Origin: Chryseobacterium carnipullorum
GTDB taxonomy: Bacteria; Bacteroidota; Bacteroidia; Flavobacteriales; Weeksellaceae
Assembly: GCF_900142785.1 (NCBI RefSeq)
Contig: NZ_FRCD01000010.1
Span: forward strand, 147,455-211,454
Length of the DNA: 64,000 nt
Direction of reading: 5' to 3'
In this document: piece after piece, positions 62,269 to 64,000 of the stretch
Numbering within the stretch: position 1 is the first letter of the stretch
Layout: each line of letters begins with the position of its first letter
Made by a program: the position numbers and the translations under genes
Notes under the pieces: generated by a model
Seen by the model: the letters and a program-made list of their open reading frames with translations, nothing else
The model's database searches: none
Told to the model about the DNA's origin: nothing

Positions 62269-62276
62269 CAAATATA
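62269..62276 (-). promoter_or_regulatory. -7 element of the DUF4290-murA operon (leaderless candidate)
   Basis: Minus-strand TATATTTG, exact consensus, ends 6 nt before ATG 62262. Confidence 0.55.
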
Positions 62277-62450
62277 TGGATTAAAAGAAAAATTGTTTTG
62301 AAAATATAAAAAGTTTATGATTTTTTAATGAAAATTGTAGGCATCCTTTTCCAAAGATCTTTTGGTGAAAATTAAAATATTTCACATTTTATAGAATTTG
62401 TTTTAAGAAAATTGTAATTTAGTTAATAGGTTAATAATTAAAATAGTAGT

Positions 62451-63884
62451 ATGAAAAAAACACATTTCTTAGTTTCGATGCTGGTTTTAGCCGTTTTTAA
62501 TTCCTGTCAGAACACTGATGAAAATGATAATGAAAATCTGAGGAAACAGGAATCTCACAGCAAAACCGTTAATGTGACAACGCATGACGGGCGTCCTTTT
62601 AGTACAGGAAGCGGATCTGTATCCGGGAAATTTGTATCCGGTCCCGGAGGAGGAGTTCTTATGCAGGGATTTTACTGGGATGTTCCCGAAGGTGGAAACT
62701 GGTGGAATACCGTGAAAGACAAACTCGCCGCATGGTCAGATTCAGGGATCAGTGCAGTATGGCTTCCTCCTGCTTCAAAAGCTCAGAACGGAGCGTATTC
62801 CATGGGATATGATCCTACCGATTATTATGATTTCGGAAATTTCAACCAAAACGGAAGTGTAGAAACACGATTTGGTTCAAGAACTGAACTGGAAGCATTA
62901 ATTACAAAGGCCCATGCTGAAAATATGCAGGTTTATGCAGATATTGTCATCAATCACAACAGTGGTGGACAATCTCAGTCCAATCCTTTTACAGAAACCA
63001 ATACATGGACCGATTTCTCAGCCATAGCTTCGGGTAAATTTCCAAGAAGCTACAATGATTTTTATAAAAACTCCTATGGAAACAATGATGAAGGGGCTTT
63101 TGGTGGGTTTCCGGATCTTTGTCACGCTAATCCCTACGTTCAGGACTGGCTTTGGGGAAGAGATGATTCTGTTGGAAAGTACTATAAAAATGTCATGAAA
63201 TTTGACGGCTGGAGATTTGATTATGTCAAAGGTTTCGGACCTTGGGTAGTTAATACCTGGAATAGCAATGTGGGCGGATTTTCCGTAGGTGAACTGTGGG
63301 ATTCCAATGTGAATACTCTGGAATGGTGGGCGAACAATGCCAACAGTTCCGTCTTCGATTTTGCAGCCTATTATAAAATGGATGAAGCTTTTGATAATGG
63401 AAATTTAAATGCTTTGAATGACGATATGATGTGGAAAAGAAATCCTTACAAAGCTGTTACTTTTGTAGCCAATCATGATACAGATATTATTAACAATAAA
63501 ATGCCGGCCTATGCCTATATTCTGACTCATGAAGGATATCCGACGATCTTTTACCGGGATTATGAAGAGTGGCTGAATAAACAAAAACTGAACAATCTGA
63601 TCTGGATTCATAATAACAAAGCCACCGGAAATACCTCTATTCTGTATACAGATAATGATGAATATATTGCAAGACGTAACGGGTACAATGGAAATCCCGG
63701 ACTTGTAGTTTATATCAACAATTCATCAAGCTGGCAGGAAAGATGGGTGCAAACCAACTGGAGCAGTAAGCAGATCAAAGATTTTACAGGTAATTCTACC
63801 TGGTATCCTACAACGCAGGGAGATCAATGGGTGAAGATCCAGTCTCCGCCAAACAGCTATTCCATATGGTCGTTGAACCAATAG
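62451..63884 (+). CDS. Alpha-amylase, GH13, lipoprotein
   Basis: 477 aa endo-amylase that cuts alpha-1,4-glucan. Signal peptide with lipobox FNSC (Cys 19), so probably tethered to the outer membrane. GH13 motifs: DIVINH (164-169), GWRFDYVKG (253-261, nucleophile D257), GELWD (acid/base E281) and FVANHDT (337-343, D343). Close to the plant/archaeal-type subfamilies by motif style. Short linker rich in Asn/Asp after the signal. Single gene with terminator; no sus-like partners in view. Confidence 0.94.
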   Translation: MKKTHFLVSMLVLAVFNSCQNTDENDNENLRKQESHSKTVNVTTHDGRPFSTGSGSVSGKFVSGPGGGVLMQGFYWDVPEGGNWWNTVKDKLAAWSDSGISAVWLPPASKAQNGAYSMGYDPTDYYDFGNFNQNGSVETRFGSRTELEALITKAHAENMQVYADIVINHNSGGQSQSNPFTETNTWTDFSAIASGKFPRSYNDFYKNSYGNNDEGAFGGFPDLCHANPYVQDWLWGRDDSVGKYYKNVMKFDGWRFDYVKGFGPWVVNTWNSNVGGFSVGELWDSNVNTLEWWANNANSSVFDFAAYYKMDEAFDNGNLNALNDDMMWKRNPYKAVTFVANHDTDIINNKMPAYAYILTHEGYPTIFYRDYEEWLNKQKLNNLIWIHNNKATGNTSILYTDNDEYIARRNGYNGNPGLVVYINNSSSWQERWVQTNWSSKQIKDFTGNSTWYPTTQGDQWVKIQSPPNSYSIWSLNQ

Positions 63885-63906
63885 AAAAAGTTTAATAAAT
63901 AAAAAG

Positions 63907-63944
63907 AATCCGTCTCACAACCAATTTGCGAGACGGATTTTATT
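63907..63944 (+). terminator. Terminator after the alpha-amylase gene
   Basis: Arms AATCCGTCTC (63907-63916) and GAGACGGATT (63930-63939) with inner CAA/TTG pairing and T-rich tail. Confidence 0.8.
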
Positions 63945-64000
63945 TTAGTTGAACTTTGTTTTATTGTCCAAAAAAGGAAAAAGTTGTCCTCTTCAGGCAA

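Overview
The window reads as a piece of core chromosome from a member of the Bacteroidota, most likely a Flavobacteriia of the Chryseobacterium/Elizabethkingia type. Reasons: low G+C with AT-rich spacers; promoters of the Bacteroidota kind (TAnnTTTG at -7, sometimes TTG at -33); three secreted proteins ending in type IX secretion (T9SS) sorting domains; and families typical of the phylum (DUF5103, DUF4290, DUF4295, Nfu with duplicated N-terminal domain, OmpA proteins with calcium-type repeats). I see no rRNA, tRNA, CRISPR array, phage or insertion sequence. Genus is inference.

Layout. 1-4428: HAE1-type RND drug efflux pair (permease cut by the left edge) and its TetR repressor, with four copies of a CTAAC-N3-GTTA(A/G) palindrome as likely operators. 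4531-5192: redoxin with promoter and terminator. 5234-11510: a trehalose locus (AraC regulator, divergent MFS permease, cytosolic trehalase, TonB-dependent receptor). 11621-19383: metallo-beta-lactamase hydrolase, DUF5103 protein, secreted M4 protease, then a minus-strand cluster Nfu / FMN reductase / ferrochelatase, and a gamma carbonic anhydrase. 19462-29063: lipoproteins, a PIF1-like helicase, a luciferase-like oxidoreductase, RibB with a degenerate RibA half, a Crp regulator, fmt and recQ. 29092-36504: tandem OmpA-type porins (one lacking the OmpA domain), folK/sppA, a GlsB-type protein, ftsY behind a ridA-like gene broken by an in-frame TGA, and the L28-L33-DUF4295 operon. 36710-46696: two T9SS substrates, lnt, vanZ-like, proC, and the aminotransferase-lipoprotein-murB operon. 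46753-56186: a DUF1801 protein and a heavy-metal RND efflux operon (MgtC, adaptor, CusA/CzcA pump, TolC-like channel) next to an OmpR-type two-component system. 56225-64000: NlpC/P60-like lipoprotein, a stand-alone NIL-domain protein behind a long palindrome, LemA plus DUF2207 protein, murA with DUF4290, and a lipoprotein alpha-amylase.

The strongest non-gene signals are: four TTAGA(A/G) direct repeats phased at exactly 11 bp upstream of the metal efflux operon; a 16-bp-arm palindrome overlapping the NIL gene promoter; five genes whose -7 element ends 4-6 nt before the start codon, which predicts leaderless mRNAs; and two inverted copies of a 51-bp REP-like hairpin element between convergent genes. 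The ridA nonsense codon, the Cys-to-Asp change in MurA and the loss of zinc ligands in the RibA half of RibBA are the main coding-level oddities. All functional calls rest on reading motifs by eye; no database search was run.
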